DNA from: Paraglaciecola hydrolytica
Lineage (GTDB): Bacteria > Pseudomonadota > Gammaproteobacteria > Enterobacterales > Alteromonadaceae
DNA length: 64,000 nucleotides
Assembly: GCF_001565895.1 (NCBI RefSeq)
Contig: NZ_LSNE01000003.1
Span: forward strand, 974,380-1,038,379
Direction of reading: 5' to 3'
The notes beneath the pieces are model-generated. The model was given only the letters and a program-made list of their open reading frames with translations, did not search any database and had not been told where the DNA came from. Position numbers and translations under genes: made by a program. Shown in pieces: positions 1 through 9,538 of this stretch (its first letter is position 1; each line of letters begins with the position of its first letter).

Positions 1-277
1 TTTGCATTGTAATTCCTTAATGATATTGATTTAACGCCCCGTTAAAATTGCTGGTGCAGCAAGGGGTCGCACAACATAAAGGCAAAAGCTTATTAATAGG
101 TAATTAATTTTGGTTTACATATAACTAACAACTATAACAATAATTTATCTTTTGGTCTTATACCTTGATTTGTTAAAGTGTTTTAGAAAACCTAGGGTGC
201 AGATTACTACAGCATTTTTTGGTGATTCGGTCCCATAACGATATGGTTACTATGTGGAGTTGGCATAAAAGCCAATG
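1..277. other. Non-coding edge region
   Basis: No gene is recognised between the window edge and the stop codon of the leftward LytTR regulator. The stretch is AT-rich. The only structure seen is a short perfect palindrome at 30-46 (TTTAACG / CGTTAAA around three C residues) without a T-run, so a terminator role is uncertain. Confidence 0.4.
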
Positions 278-985
278 CTACAAACTTAGTCTTTTTTTAA
301 ACTCTGCAGCCTGCCTTCTCGACAGTTCAATTATTTTGCCGTTATCGAGAGTAATCATCAGATTACCGTTTAACGCCAGCTCAACTTGCCTGACAAATTG
401 CATATTGATCAGCTCAGAGCGGTTAGCGCGGAAAAATCCGTGGCTCGGTAAACGCTTTTCAATTTGACCGAGAGACTTATAGATCATCGGTTTATGCTGC
501 TCGAAATAGAGCCGAGTATAGTTACCTATCGATTCAAACAGTTGCACTTGTTGAAGGGTGACTAACCAACACTGTTCGCCATCTTTCACAAAAAACCGAC
601 TGTCAGCTGTGAGTTTATCGGTGTTTTCTGCGGTACTGACGTGTAATCTGGCTTTGTTAATCGCTTGTTGTAAACGCTCGGTTTTTATAGGCTTTAACAA
701 ATAATCAAGGGCATTAACCTCAAATGACTTAAGCGCGTACTGATCATAAGCCGTCGTAAAAATAACCTGAGGTACGTAGTTGAGTTGTTCTAACATGGCA
801 AAGCCATCCATGCCGGGTAAGTTTATATCTAAAAATAACAAGTCAGGTTGTAGTTGTTCGATTAAGGTGATGCCTTGTTCTGCGTTATCCGCTTCACCAA
901 TCACTTCAATATCGGCAAATGGCTTTAGTTGCTCTTTGAGTTCGAGTCTGGCCAAGCGGCTATCTTCAACTATAACAACTTGCAT
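278..985 (-). CDS. LytTR-family response regulator
   Basis: A 235-residue two-component response regulator of the LytR/AlgR type. Residues 1-120 form a receiver domain, with the acidic pair near E7/D8, phospho-acceptor D53 in the FLDINLPG motif and a conserved lysine in LLKPI. Residues about 130-235 match a LytTR DNA-binding domain (SIGNYTRLY, then SLGQIEKRLP and FFRANRSELIN). It overlaps the 3' end of the upstream histidine kinase by 16 bases and is cotranscribed with it, so the two are almost certainly partners. Family members bind direct repeats upstream of their targets. No target can be named from this sequence, though the hydrolase at the head of the operon is an obvious candidate. Confidence 0.93.
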   Translation of the reverse strand: MQVVIVEDSRLARLELKEQLKPFADIEVIGEADNAEQGITLIEQLQPDLLFLDINLPGMDGFAMLEQLNYVPQVIFTTAYDQYALKSFEVNALDYLLKPIKTERLQQAINKARLHVSTAENTDKLTADSRFFVKDGEQCWLVTLQQVQLFESIGNYTRLYFEQHKPMIYKSLGQIEKRLPSHGFFRANRSELINMQFVRQVELALNGNLMITLDNGKIIELSRRQAAEFKKRLSL

Positions 986-2019
986 GTCGCAACCTCTGTC
1001 ATGGGTATTAGCGTTGTTGCTACTACTTTATTGCCCTGTTGAATAATGTCAAAACGGGCCTCATCACCATAAAGCATTTTTAGGCGACTGCGAATATTTT
1101 GCAGGCCTATGCCTTGTCCGGTATGAGTTTGTAATAATCCATCGTTACTCACTTCAATACGTAATTGCTGTTGCTCGCAAGAGATATGCAAAATGACTTC
1201 GCCCCCTTGTGGTAAGTGGGCGATGCCATGTTTGACGGCGTTTTCTAATAACAACTGAATCAACATCCGTGGCACCAGAATTTGCAAATCGATTGTAGGC
1301 TGGATGTGTTGGCTAAAACACAGACGTTGTTCAAACTGAATAGATGCCAGTTGCATAAAGGCGTGGGCTATATCTAATTCAATCTTGAGCACTTCTTGAG
1401 CTTGCTGTTTGTCTTGTAAATTATATCGCAGCATATCGGCCATATGCGCCAGCATATCTCTGGCTTTATGGCTGTCCTCCAAAATCAAAGCTCGTATGTT
1501 GTTAATGCAGTTAAACATAAAATGCGGATTCAATTGGTTTAGTAGGGCATGTAGTTGCGATTGTTCTAAGTTGTTTTGTAACTCTTGGTGTTGTTGACTG
1601 AGATCATCTACCTGCCGTTGGCGGGTAATAAAGAGATATAAACCTGTCCAGATAAATAAAAATAACCACATTAAAAACAAGTTGTATTGAAATATCATGA
1701 TGGGCTGGGTAATTGGCTGAGCAAAAGCAGGGTGACCAAAGATGAACAATACCGCCATTAAGCCGCTAGTGGCTAAGAAGGCCGCTAACAGACTTAGTAG
1801 CAAAGACAGCGGCAATACCTTCCATATGGCTAAACCACGTAAATGATGTTTATACACATAGCGCAAACCATGGCTGGCAAACAAGCCATAGCCGTACAGT
1901 ACTATTACCGCCACCAATAAAGATGGTTGGAACATATTGGCAATAAATTTGCCCAAAAAATCTAAGCCTAACAGGGTTAGCCAGCCGGCCAGTTGATAGC
2001 GCCAGTAGTGTGTATGCAT
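970..2019 (-). CDS. LytS/YehU-type sensor histidine kinase
   Basis: A 349-residue membrane histidine kinase. The N-terminal 135 residues contain about four hydrophobic segments and no obvious extracellular sensor domain. A short coiled-coil linker (about 136-155) leads to the His_kinase domain with H166 in the HFMFN motif. A GHKL ATPase domain follows, with the N-box NAVKHG and the G-box GIGLQN. It lies one base downstream of the hydrolase gene and overlaps the regulator gene, so the three form a leftward operon. The family signals by phosphotransfer to a LytTR regulator. The stimulus is unknown and may be a membrane or small-molecule cue sensed by the transmembrane region. Confidence 0.92.
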   Translation of the reverse strand: MHTHYWRYQLAGWLTLLGLDFLGKFIANMFQPSLLVAVIVLYGYGLFASHGLRYVYKHHLRGLAIWKVLPLSLLLSLLAAFLATSGLMAVLFIFGHPAFAQPITQPIMIFQYNLFLMWLFLFIWTGLYLFITRQRQVDDLSQQHQELQNNLEQSQLHALLNQLNPHFMFNCINNIRALILEDSHKARDMLAHMADMLRYNLQDKQQAQEVLKIELDIAHAFMQLASIQFEQRLCFSQHIQPTIDLQILVPRMLIQLLLENAVKHGIAHLPQGGEVILHISCEQQQLRIEVSNDGLLQTHTGQGIGLQNIRSRLKMLYGDEARFDIIQQGNKVVATTLIPMTEVATCKLL

Positions 2020-2020
2020 G

Positions 2021-3418
2021 TTAAAATCTCGCGGCTAGCCAGTCGCTAATGTGAGCAAGCGCGGCTGGATTAAGGGTTTCGCTAATTTGTGCATATTCAG
2101 CCGGATGACCCGTTGGCGCCTGCTGAAACAAATGATTTAACTCAGGTAATGATAAAACAGTCACATCCTGATTGGCAGTGTTAGCCATGATTTGTTTGAT
2201 ACCAGTCAAATTGTCTTTGCTGGCAACTTGCATATCTCGTTCACCATTTAAAGCTAACAGCGGCATGTTTAATTTGATTAGGACAGCTTGTGGTTGATAA
2301 GCCATTAGTGAATGAGCCCAATCACTGCTTAGCATAGTAGCAAGGGTATTAATCATCTGCTCGTTAGCATTTGGTACTGCTGCAAACAAAGTCTTTATTT
2401 GCTCAAAATTGGCCCCTTGTGCAGATAAAGTGGCGGCCTTTAAGTGTAATTGATAAATCATGTCGCCGTCCTGCATGCCAGATGCTAAGCCAATATCTCG
2501 TTGTTGGGTGGCCCATAATTGATTGCCCGGCACACCTAAGCCTGCCAGCATAATGACAAAAGCAACTTTAGGTTGGCGCGCGGCAAATAGGGGGCCGGTG
2601 ACACCACCTTCACTGTGTCCGATTAAACCAATTTTGCTCGGATTGATGTCTTCACGGCTAAGTAAATATTCATACGCGGCTTGAACGTCAGTGGCAAAAT
2701 CTTCAATAGTTGCACCGCTAAAATTGCCTGCTGATTGGCCAGTACCACGATCATCACTACGCAGCACAGCAAACCCACGCCGCGTCAAAGTGTCGGCTAA
2801 TAATTTAAAGGGCTTGTGATTGGCCAGCGTTTCATCTCGATCCTGCGGGCCGGAACCGGTGATAAGTATTGCTGCACTAAAAGGGCCTTTGCCTTGGGGT
2901 AGAGTCAAGGTGCCAGCAAAATTAAAACCTGCTGATGGATGGGGATACCGCACTTGTTGTTCAATATAAGGATAGGGTGGAAGTGGTTCTTGGGGGCGTT
3001 GTTGGCTTGCTGTAATCGCCTCTTGCTGCGCAGTGCTCATTGGTGTTAATACCAGTGGAAATTGCTGCCCTGCTTGATAAAAAGTGCCTTGCAGTTGTTG
3101 TTCTTTTAGGTTTGCAACGTAACGGGCACTGATGGCTGCAAATTCGACAGTAAGTTCAGTATCCTTAGTGCTAACCTGACTGGCTGGTATGCCCATGGCG
3201 CCTTGATCTGGGCTATCTAGAGTGGCGCTTAGCTTACCATCCTGTTCTTGCAGATTCAGGATCAGGGTTAGTTGCATGCCCGCAGCAACCTCTAATTTTC
3301 CTTGCCATTTTTGCTGCCAAGGTGATTGTGCATTACTGTCAGTGATCCACAAAATCAAAAGCAATATGACTAAAAATCCATGACTATAACGTTGTTTACA
3401 AAAGGGTAAATTGAACAT
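2021..3418 (-). CDS. Secreted alpha/beta hydrolase
   Basis: A 465-residue exported hydrolase. The chosen ATG at 3418 has an AGGAGA ribosome site just upstream and is followed by a signal peptide (hydrophobic stretch about residues 15-30, ending SNA). An open frame continues further upstream to 3484, but that part lies in an interspersed repeat and lacks signal-peptide character. Residues about 35-125 form a small beta-rich domain seen in such esterases. The alpha/beta hydrolase fold starts near 160, with an oxyanion-type GSGPQDRDE, a DDRGTGQS motif, nucleophile S269 in GHSEG, and a C-terminal histidine in ELNHLF. The substrate is not predictable. It heads an operon with a LytS/LytTR pair, hinting that the pair may control it. 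Confidence 0.85.
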   Translation of the reverse strand: MFNLPFCKQRYSHGFLVILLLILWITDSNAQSPWQQKWQGKLEVAAGMQLTLILNLQEQDGKLSATLDSPDQGAMGIPASQVSTKDTELTVEFAAISARYVANLKEQQLQGTFYQAGQQFPLVLTPMSTAQQEAITASQQRPQEPLPPYPYIEQQVRYPHPSAGFNFAGTLTLPQGKGPFSAAILITGSGPQDRDETLANHKPFKLLADTLTRRGFAVLRSDDRGTGQSAGNFSGATIEDFATDVQAAYEYLLSREDINPSKIGLIGHSEGGVTGPLFAARQPKVAFVIMLAGLGVPGNQLWATQQRDIGLASGMQDGDMIYQLHLKAATLSAQGANFEQIKTLFAAVPNANEQMINTLATMLSSDWAHSLMAYQPQAVLIKLNMPLLALNGERDMQVASKDNLTGIKQIMANTANQDVTVLSLPELNHLFQQAPTGHPAEYAQISETLNPAALAHISDWLAARF

Positions 3419-3439
3419 GATGTCTCTCCTGTTGGTTGT

Positions 3440-3565
3440 TATACCTTTCATCCTTGAAACTACTCGTTTGTTGGCTGCACTCAATCTAATTACCTAATAA
3501 GACTAAGCTCATGGGGCTGAGTTCTTGTGCAGCCGCCGTGCAATTCCAATGATTTGGGGTGTGTA
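3440..3565. repeat. Interspersed MITE-like element, copy A
   Basis: This intergenic segment is clearly homologous to 10868-11015. Shared blocks include CGTTTGTTGGCTGC near the left end, a CATGG.GCTGAGTTC core and CCAATGAT near the right end. Copy A is about 20 bases shorter in the middle and its ends are more degenerate. It carries no gene. It sits directly upstream of the secreted hydrolase and supplies the spurious N-terminal extension of that reading frame. Confidence 0.7.
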
Positions 3566-3652
3566 CAGATTAACTATGAAAAAACCAATACAGGAAACTT
3601 TATGACAAACGTTAAAATAGGCGGATGAGTGGTAGTAAAGCGGAAAATTTCG

Positions 3653-3676
3653 AAAAAAAAGGAGCCAAGAGGCTCC
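3653..3676 (-). terminator. Rho-independent terminator of deaD
   Basis: A 6-bp stem GGAGCC/GGCTCC with a 4-base loop, followed on the minus strand by eight T residues. It lies 20 bases after the deaD stop codon. Confidence 0.9.
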
Positions 3677-3695
3677 CCGAATGGAAAGGTAAATC

Positions 3696-5492
3696 TTACT
3701 CTTTAAAACTAGGTTTTGCACGTGATTTGGGTGGCGTATCAGACCACTCACGCATACCTAAAGCTCGGCCGGCAACACGGGTTTTTTGTAATACATCCTG
3801 CGTGGCTTTTGGCATATTATTAGGTAAATCCACTGTGCTGAAATTGTCATAAATTTCAATCGCACCAATGTTTTTACTACTGATATTTGCTTCGTTGGCT
3901 ATCGCACCTACGATATTGCCAGGCTTAGCACCATGAGTATGGCCCACTTCGATGCGATAACGTTTCATGCCTTCGCTGGGTGGCGCAGATTTGCGTTCAC
4001 GTTTAGGACGGTCGCCGCCACGTTCAGCTCTATCACCACGCTCAGGACGATCACCACGGGAAGGTCTGTCACCACGTGCGGGTCTGTCACCAAAATCACG
4101 ACCACCGTCACGGCTCGGACGGTCTCCACGTTCACCACGAGGAGCACGTTCTTCAAGATTAGGGCGATCAGATTCTTTAAGGATTAATGGTTCATCGCCT
4201 TGAGCTATCTTCGCTAAGGCAGCCATCACAACTTCTGGTGATGCATCAGCTTCTTTCATAATTGATTCAACAATGGGGATCATGGTTTCGATGCTGGCAT
4301 CGTTCATGGCTTCCATTACGCTGGTTTTGAAACGAGTCAAACGTGTTTCATTCAATTGTGAAATAGACGGAATCGGCATGGCTTCGATAGATTGGTTAGT
4401 GGCCTTTTCAATCGAAAACAGCATGCGTTTTTCACGGTGTGAAATAAACAATATTGCATCACCTTGACGACCAGCACGACCGGTACGGCCGATACGGTGT
4501 ACATAGGATTCGGTATCATAAGGAATGTCATAGTTGATAACGTGGCTAACGCGTTCAACGTCTAAACCACGCGCCACTACGTCAGTTGCGACTAAAATAT
4601 CGATGTTACCTTTTTTCAGGCGGTCAACTGTACGTTCACGGGCGTTTTGCGGAATATCGCCATTGAGTGGTTCTACGTCATAACCTCGGGCAGATAATTT
4701 TTCTGCAAGTTCAAGTGTGGCAGTTTTAGTACGCACAAAAATGATTACGCCGTCAAAATCTTCAACTTCGAGGATACGTGTTAAGGCTTCTAATTTATGG
4801 TGGCCTGCGACTTGGCAATAACGCTGGGTAATTTGCGCAGCAGTAGTCACGTTAGAGGCAATTTTGACGTGTTTTGGATCTTTCAGATAACGCTGAGTGA
4901 TCTTGCGGATTGCGTCTGGCATGGTGGCAGAAAACAACGCAGTTTGGCGCTCTTTAGGTGCATGGCTCAAAATCCATTCAACGTCATCAATAAAGCCCAT
5001 ACGCAACATTTCGTCGGCTTCATCGAGTACTAAAAACTTAAGTTGATCAAGTTTTAAAGTGCCTTTGTTGATGTGGTCAATAACTCGGCCTGGTGTACCT
5101 ACAACAACCTGTACACCACGTTTTAACTGGCGAATTTGGTTTTCGTATGACGAACCGCCGTAAACGGGCAATACGCGAATTTTGCGGCTGAAGCTGGCAT
5201 AAACCTGAAAGGCTTCAGCTACCTGAATAGCTAATTCACGAGTCGGAGCCAGTACTAACAACTGAGTATAATCAGCATCAGGATCGATATTGGCCAACAT
5301 AGGTAAGGCGAATGCTGCAGTTTTTCCGGTTCCGGTTTGCGCTGTGCCTAGTATGTCATGTCCTTGAAGAATAAGAGGAATGGCTTCTGCTTGGATTGGA
5401 GAAGGTTTTTCATAACCTACTTTTTCCAAAGCCTTCAGGATTTCTTCAGGTAAGTTTAAGTCTTTAAATGTTAAATCAGATGTGGTGGTCAT
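3696..5492 (-). CDS. deaD: DEAD-box ATP-dependent RNA helicase DeaD/CsdA
   Basis: A 598-residue cold-shock type RNA helicase that unwinds structured RNA in ribosome assembly and mRNA decay. The motifs appear in order: Q-motif region, AQTGTGKT (I), PTRELA (Ia), GTPGR (Ib), DEAD (II), SAT (III) and HRIGRTGRAG (VI). After the RecA2 domain comes a helical dimerisation-like segment. Next is a low-complexity Arg/Gly/Asp tract of about 50 residues built from repeats such as RGDRP, and then a DbpA-type RNA-binding domain (YRIEVGHTHG) ending in a basic tail. The ATG at 5492 was chosen over a GTG at 5519 because it begins the conserved region. The gene is divergent from prsT across a 421-base spacer, and a strong terminator follows it. 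Confidence 0.95.
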   Translation of the reverse strand: MTTTSDLTFKDLNLPEEILKALEKVGYEKPSPIQAEAIPLILQGHDILGTAQTGTGKTAAFALPMLANIDPDADYTQLLVLAPTRELAIQVAEAFQVYASFSRKIRVLPVYGGSSYENQIRQLKRGVQVVVGTPGRVIDHINKGTLKLDQLKFLVLDEADEMLRMGFIDDVEWILSHAPKERQTALFSATMPDAIRKITQRYLKDPKHVKIASNVTTAAQITQRYCQVAGHHKLEALTRILEVEDFDGVIIFVRTKTATLELAEKLSARGYDVEPLNGDIPQNARERTVDRLKKGNIDILVATDVVARGLDVERVSHVINYDIPYDTESYVHRIGRTGRAGRQGDAILFISHREKRMLFSIEKATNQSIEAMPIPSISQLNETRLTRFKTSVMEAMNDASIETMIPIVESIMKEADASPEVVMAALAKIAQGDEPLILKESDRPNLEERAPRGERGDRPSRDGGRDFGDRPARGDRPSRGDRPERGDRAERGGDRPKRERKSAPPSEGMKRYRIEVGHTHGAKPGNIVGAIANEANISSKNIGAIEIYDNFSTVDLPNNMPKATQDVLQKTRVAGRALGMREWSDTPPKSRAKPSFKE

Positions 5493-5913
5493 CAATAGTC
5501 CCAGGGTACTAGCAGGCACAGCATAATTTGAATCGGTAAAACAATTTTTTTAGGCGAAGCCGGCTCGGTTTCAAAGGCTGAATTATATTCGATAACCTTA
5601 ATTTACTCCACGTAATGCTTTGTTTAATTGTCATTTTTTTGTACTTTTACAAAATATATACGCTGAAATTACACTTTATTGTCAATCTTGTTGCAAAAAT
5701 GTCATTGAATTGAATTGCTTAATTAACATACAGCCAATTTGTGGTATCTGGATGAAATTTCAGCTGCAGTTTAAAACAAGGTATTTACCCAAACGGAAAG
5801 TGGATATATTGTTAAATTCTTACGATAAAAGTCTGTAATTGCGACACAACTGTAAGTATCGTAGTGTCAGCAACTTGCTTATCTCCTACGCGACTCACTT
5901 AAGGATTGAGAAA
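5493..5913. other. Divergent deaD/prsT intergenic region
   Basis: A 421-base AT-rich spacer between two divergent genes that must hold both promoters. E. coli deaD has an unusually long 5' leader, and the length here would allow one, but no specific element was recognised. A 72-codon open frame at 5620-5838 has no recognisable features and is not called. An AAGGATTGAG ribosome site precedes the prsT start. Confidence 0.5.
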
Positions 5914-8679
5914 ATGAATAAAACAATGCCAACTTTGATTAAGTTGGGACTATTTAGTCTTGGTATCTCACTTTTATCTGCCTGTGGCCCTAAAACAGCC
6001 GATGAATATATCGCCCAAGCTGCACAGTTTATGAGCGAAGATAATAACCCGGCCGCTATTGTAGCATTGAAAAATGCTGTGCAGGCTGACCCTAAGTCGG
6101 CCTCTGCCCGTTTCGAATTAGGTAAAGCCTATTTGCAAACCAAGCAGTATGAAAGTGCCGAAAAAGAACTTAACCGTGCATTTGAATATGGCTATGGTCC
6201 GGCCAAAGTATTGCCTCTATTAACTCAGGCTTATAAACAAACCGGAGCCTATTCGGCTTTGAGTAAAATCGAACATAAACAAGAGGGCTTAACCTCTGTT
6301 GAGCGCGCTGAAATTGGTTATTTTAAAGTCTTGTCTTTAGTCAGATTGGAAAAAGCTGATGAAGCTCGGCTGTTAATCGAAGAACTTGCTGCCCTTGATA
6401 CTAATTCAATCTACAAAGGTTTAACTGCAGCCTATGTCTATGTATTAGATAAAGATTTTGATGCTGCTTTAGCCGCTATTTCTGAGTTACGTAAACAAGC
6501 ACCACAAGATGCTGAAGTATTAAAACTGCTAGCACAACTGCATTTGGCTTTGAACAATCCACAAGCGGCGGCAGAGGTATTTAAAGAATATGTGCAATTT
6601 TATCCAGCAGACAATCAGATAAGTTTTGTATTAGCTAAGTTATTGGTCGATTTGGGGCATCCTGAAGAAGCCGAACCCTTAGTGGATAAATTACTCCCGA
6701 TCAACCCCAAAAACCCTTTGTTAAATCAGCTTAAAGCCGTTGCAAGAGCGTCGCAAAAGGATTTCACTAAGGCTTTACAATACGCGGAAACAGCCATTAC
6801 CAATGGCGCGAATGATCCTGCTTTACGTTTAATAGCTGGTTACGCGGCCTACCAAATTGCTGATTATAACGGTGCTAATCGACATTTTTCCTTTGTCGCG
6901 AGTTTGTTGCCCGATAGTCATCCTGCCTTAAAATTACTGGCAGCCAGTCAGTTACAGTTAGGTTTGACCAATGAAGCAGGGGATGTGCTGGAACGTATCG
7001 ATGAATTGAGCGCGGGAGATGCGCCATTATTGTCTAAAGCCAGTTACCAGCTATTAAAAGAGGGTTACGAAAAAGATGCCCGTCATTTGGTCGAGAAGTC
7101 TTCTGATATCAGTGTTACAGCCGAAGATTTGACTCGTCTGGGTTTATTACAATTGTCGCTAAATAATCTCGAAGGCATTGTTAATTTAGAGGAGGCAGTC
7201 GAAAAATCACCTGATTTAGTCAGTGCGCAAACGACTTTAGCAACAGCGTATTTAGCGACAGGTCAGTTAGATAAAGCTTTAGAACTCGCTACTCGTTGGA
7301 AAACCAGTCACCCTAAGGAAATAAAAGCCTATATGCTCAAAGGTGAGACTCACCTTAAGCGCAAAGAATATGCAGAGGCCCAGAGCGAATTTGAGCAAGC
7401 CGCAAACTTAGATAATAAGGCACCAGAGCCGCCGATGGCTTTGATAAAACTGGATATATTGCAGCAAAAAATTGAGCCCGCTAGTGAAAAAATGCAGCAA
7501 CTGCTAACTAATCACGCTAGTTATTTACCGGCCCTTGCTACCAATTATTTATTGCAAAAGAAACAAGGCCAAGTTGCGCAGGCAATCGACAAAGTAAAAT
7601 CTGTACACAGTAAACAGCCTGACAATTTAGATTTACGTTTACTGTTAGCGCGGATTTACTTGGCTGAGACAAATTATCAAGAAGCCATTAATATCTTAGA
7701 TAGCGTAAAAGATGTGACTAACATGCCTGCTAGCTACTGGAAAATCAAAGGTCAGAGCTTGATTAATAGTAACCAACGTAGTGCTGCAGAAAAACATTAC
7801 GAAGCTTGGTTACAGGTCTATCCCAATGATAAAGATGCCACTCTAGGGCGTTTATTGTTACTTGACAGTGAAAACAAATTTGCCGACGGCATTAAGTTAT
7901 CAAAAAGCTATTTAGAAAATCGTGATGATCTGCAAATGCAATTGTTACTAACGCATTTTTTGATTATGAACGGCGATATCGTGCTAGCAAAAAAAGCATA
8001 CGAAAACTTGCCAGCAGAAAGTTTAAAACTGCCTTTGGTTAAAGGTTTTCAGGCTCGTTTACAGTTACTGGATAAAAAGCCTGCCGAGGCTCTCGAAAAC
8101 GCCAAGATAGCTTATCAGGCATCCCCTAATTATCGAAACTCAGTATTGTTGGTAGCCATTTTTGAGCAATTAAAACAAGCCGAACAAGCGGTGGCGTTTT
8201 TAAAACAGCATCTTGCTAATTATCCAGATGATATTCCCTCAAGAATGTTATTAGCTGAGCGTCAGATTGGTGATGATACTGACAATGCCATGCTCTCCTA
8301 TGAATATGCGATCAAGAAAAATCCGCAGAACTATATTGCGTTTAATAACTTAGCTTATCTGAATTTACAAAATGGCCAGTTAAAAAAGGCCAAAGAATAC
8401 GCTGATAAAGCGGTTGCGTTAAAACCAAACGATCCCGCCACCGTGGATACAATGGCGCAAATATTGGTAGCAGAAAAAGAGTATGACAAGGCCATCAAAC
8501 TTTATGACCGTGTTGTGGACGACAAAATGCAAATAGAAGAAGTTTACCTAAACTATGTCGAGGCATTGTTGTTAGCCAAACAAGATTTTTTAGCAAACCG
8601 TAAGTTAGAACAACGACAACTCAACGATCCTGAATCGATTAAACGCATTGCTGCGCTTAAAGCACGATTCCAATTTTAA
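5914..8679 (+). CDS. prsT: PEP-CTERM system TPR lipoprotein PrsT
   Basis: A 921-residue tetratricopeptide-repeat lipoprotein. The chosen ATG at 5914 has an AAGGA site upstream. It begins a lipoprotein signal peptide with lipobox LSAC and lipidated C24. The frame remains open upstream to 5839, but that part lacks signal features. The rest is TPR units almost end to end, with typical A..FE.A..LDP-like helices. Length, lipobox and TPR content match PrsT of the XrtA/PEP-CTERM exosortase system, which is thought to act in envelope sorting or exopolysaccharide export. The exosortase and prs glycan genes are not in this window. A PEP-CTERM-type substrate lies 42 kb away at 47851. A strong terminator follows. 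Confidence 0.82.
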   Translation: MNKTMPTLIKLGLFSLGISLLSACGPKTADEYIAQAAQFMSEDNNPAAIVALKNAVQADPKSASARFELGKAYLQTKQYESAEKELNRAFEYGYGPAKVLPLLTQAYKQTGAYSALSKIEHKQEGLTSVERAEIGYFKVLSLVRLEKADEARLLIEELAALDTNSIYKGLTAAYVYVLDKDFDAALAAISELRKQAPQDAEVLKLLAQLHLALNNPQAAAEVFKEYVQFYPADNQISFVLAKLLVDLGHPEEAEPLVDKLLPINPKNPLLNQLKAVARASQKDFTKALQYAETAITNGANDPALRLIAGYAAYQIADYNGANRHFSFVASLLPDSHPALKLLAASQLQLGLTNEAGDVLERIDELSAGDAPLLSKASYQLLKEGYEKDARHLVEKSSDISVTAEDLTRLGLLQLSLNNLEGIVNLEEAVEKSPDLVSAQTTLATAYLATGQLDKALELATRWKTSHPKEIKAYMLKGETHLKRKEYAEAQSEFEQAANLDNKAPEPPMALIKLDILQQKIEPASEKMQQLLTNHASYLPALATNYLLQKKQGQVAQAIDKVKSVHSKQPDNLDLRLLLARIYLAETNYQEAINILDSVKDVTNMPASYWKIKGQSLINSNQRSAAEKHYEAWLQVYPNDKDATLGRLLLLDSENKFADGIKLSKSYLENRDDLQMQLLLTHFLIMNGDIVLAKKAYENLPAESLKLPLVKGFQARLQLLDKKPAEALENAKIAYQASPNYRNSVLLVAIFEQLKQAEQAVAFLKQHLANYPDDIPSRMLLAERQIGDDTDNAMLSYEYAIKKNPQNYIAFNNLAYLNLQNGQLKKAKEYADKAVALKPNDPATVDTMAQILVAEKEYDKAIKLYDRVVDDKMQIEEVYLNYVEALLLAKQDFLANRKLEQRQLNDPESIKRIAALKARFQF

Positions 8680-8690
8680 TAGTAGCTAGA

Positions 8691-8720
8691 GCCTTGGTAA
8701 TGAATTGCCAAGGCCTTTTT
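8691..8720 (+). terminator. Rho-independent terminator of prsT
   Basis: A stem GCCTTGG/CCAAGGC with a 10-base loop, followed by TTTTT at 8716-8720, just after the prsT stop codon. Confidence 0.88.
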
Positions 8721-8722
8721 AT

Positions 8723-9538
8723 CTAATCTGCTTTAGCTATCTTCAATTGCTGAAGCTGTTTTTGTAATTCACTAATTTGTTGTGATATTTGTTTGAGTGA
8801 GGGTTCGCCTTCTTCTGCACTTGCTTCGGCTTTGACTTTGGCATTTTCTTCTTCCATCACGTTTACCACTATGCCGATCACCATATTTAAAAATGCAAAG
8901 GTGGTAAAAAAGATAAAGGTCAAATAAAACAGCCAGCTAAAGGGATAGACCTCCATGGTTTCGTACATCACATCGGTCCAATCTTCGAAGGTCATGACCC
9001 TGAATAAAGTCAGTAGAGATATAGTGATATCACCCCATAATGTTGGGTTGATCGTTTCAAACAAGGTGCTACCAATTGCCGCGTAAATATAAAAGATGAT
9101 AAACATCAGCAACATTACATAGCCCAGTTGTGGCATGGCTTTAACCAACGAAACTAACAAAATCCGTAATTCTGGGATGATGGAAATCATCCGTAGTACT
9201 CGGAAAACTCTGACTAACCTAGCGATTAAAGCTAACTCGGTATCATCTGCAGGGATCATGCTGATCACCACAATCAAAGTATCAAAAACATTCCAGAAAC
9301 TTTTGAAAAAATCCCGTTTACGTGGTTCAGCAACAAATCGGATACCGATTTCGGTCAAAAAGAAAATAGTGATAAACCAATCCAAAAAGTGCGCGATTTG
9401 CAGCATAGTGGAGGACATTTCATAGGTTTTTGCGCCAACTAATAAGGCAGAAAATATAATCACTGATACAACGAATATTTCGAAAAGTTTGTTGCTGCGA
9501 ATACGTACAAATTGGTCTTTGAGCTTGGCTGCTTGCAT
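8723..9538 (-). CDS. BacNav-like voltage-gated ion channel subunit
   Basis: A 271-residue single-repeat six-helix channel, the size and layout of NaChBac-type homotetrameric channels. S1-S3 span about residues 18-97. S4 carries four arginines at every third position (R107, R110, R113, R116). S5 is at about 138-160. The pore helix and filter at 180-189 read TFEDWTD, and S6 is at about 200-228. A C-terminal heptad-like coiled coil (about 247-266) fits tetramer assembly. Classical BacNav filters read TLESW. Here three acidic residues (E185, D186, D189) line the filter, so calcium permeation is possible, but this is inference. It stands alone between prsT (convergent) and the iron alcohol dehydrogenase (divergent). 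Confidence 0.85.
   Translation of the reverse strand: MQAAKLKDQFVRIRSNKLFEIFVVSVIIFSALLVGAKTYEMSSTMLQIAHFLDWFITIFFLTEIGIRFVAEPRKRDFFKSFWNVFDTLIVVISMIPADDTELALIARLVRVFRVLRMISIIPELRILLVSLVKAMPQLGYVMLLMFIIFYIYAAIGSTLFETINPTLWGDITISLLTLFRVMTFEDWTDVMYETMEVYPFSWLFYLTFIFFTTFAFLNMVIGIVVNVMEEENAKVKAEASAEEGEPSLKQISQQISELQKQLQQLKIAKAD

Noticed and set aside
3419-3484. N-terminal extension of the secreted hydrolase
   Set aside because: It reads into the interspersed repeat. The internal ATG at 3418 has a good ribosome site and a signal peptide.
3933-4203. Plus-strand and alternative-frame open frames inside deaD
   Set aside because: They arise from the Arg/Gly/Asp repeat tract of DeaD read in other frames. 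They have biased composition and no independent start signal.
5620-5838. A 72-codon plus-strand frame upstream of prsT
   Set aside because: No ribosome site, no recognisable protein, and it lies in the AT-rich divergent promoter region.
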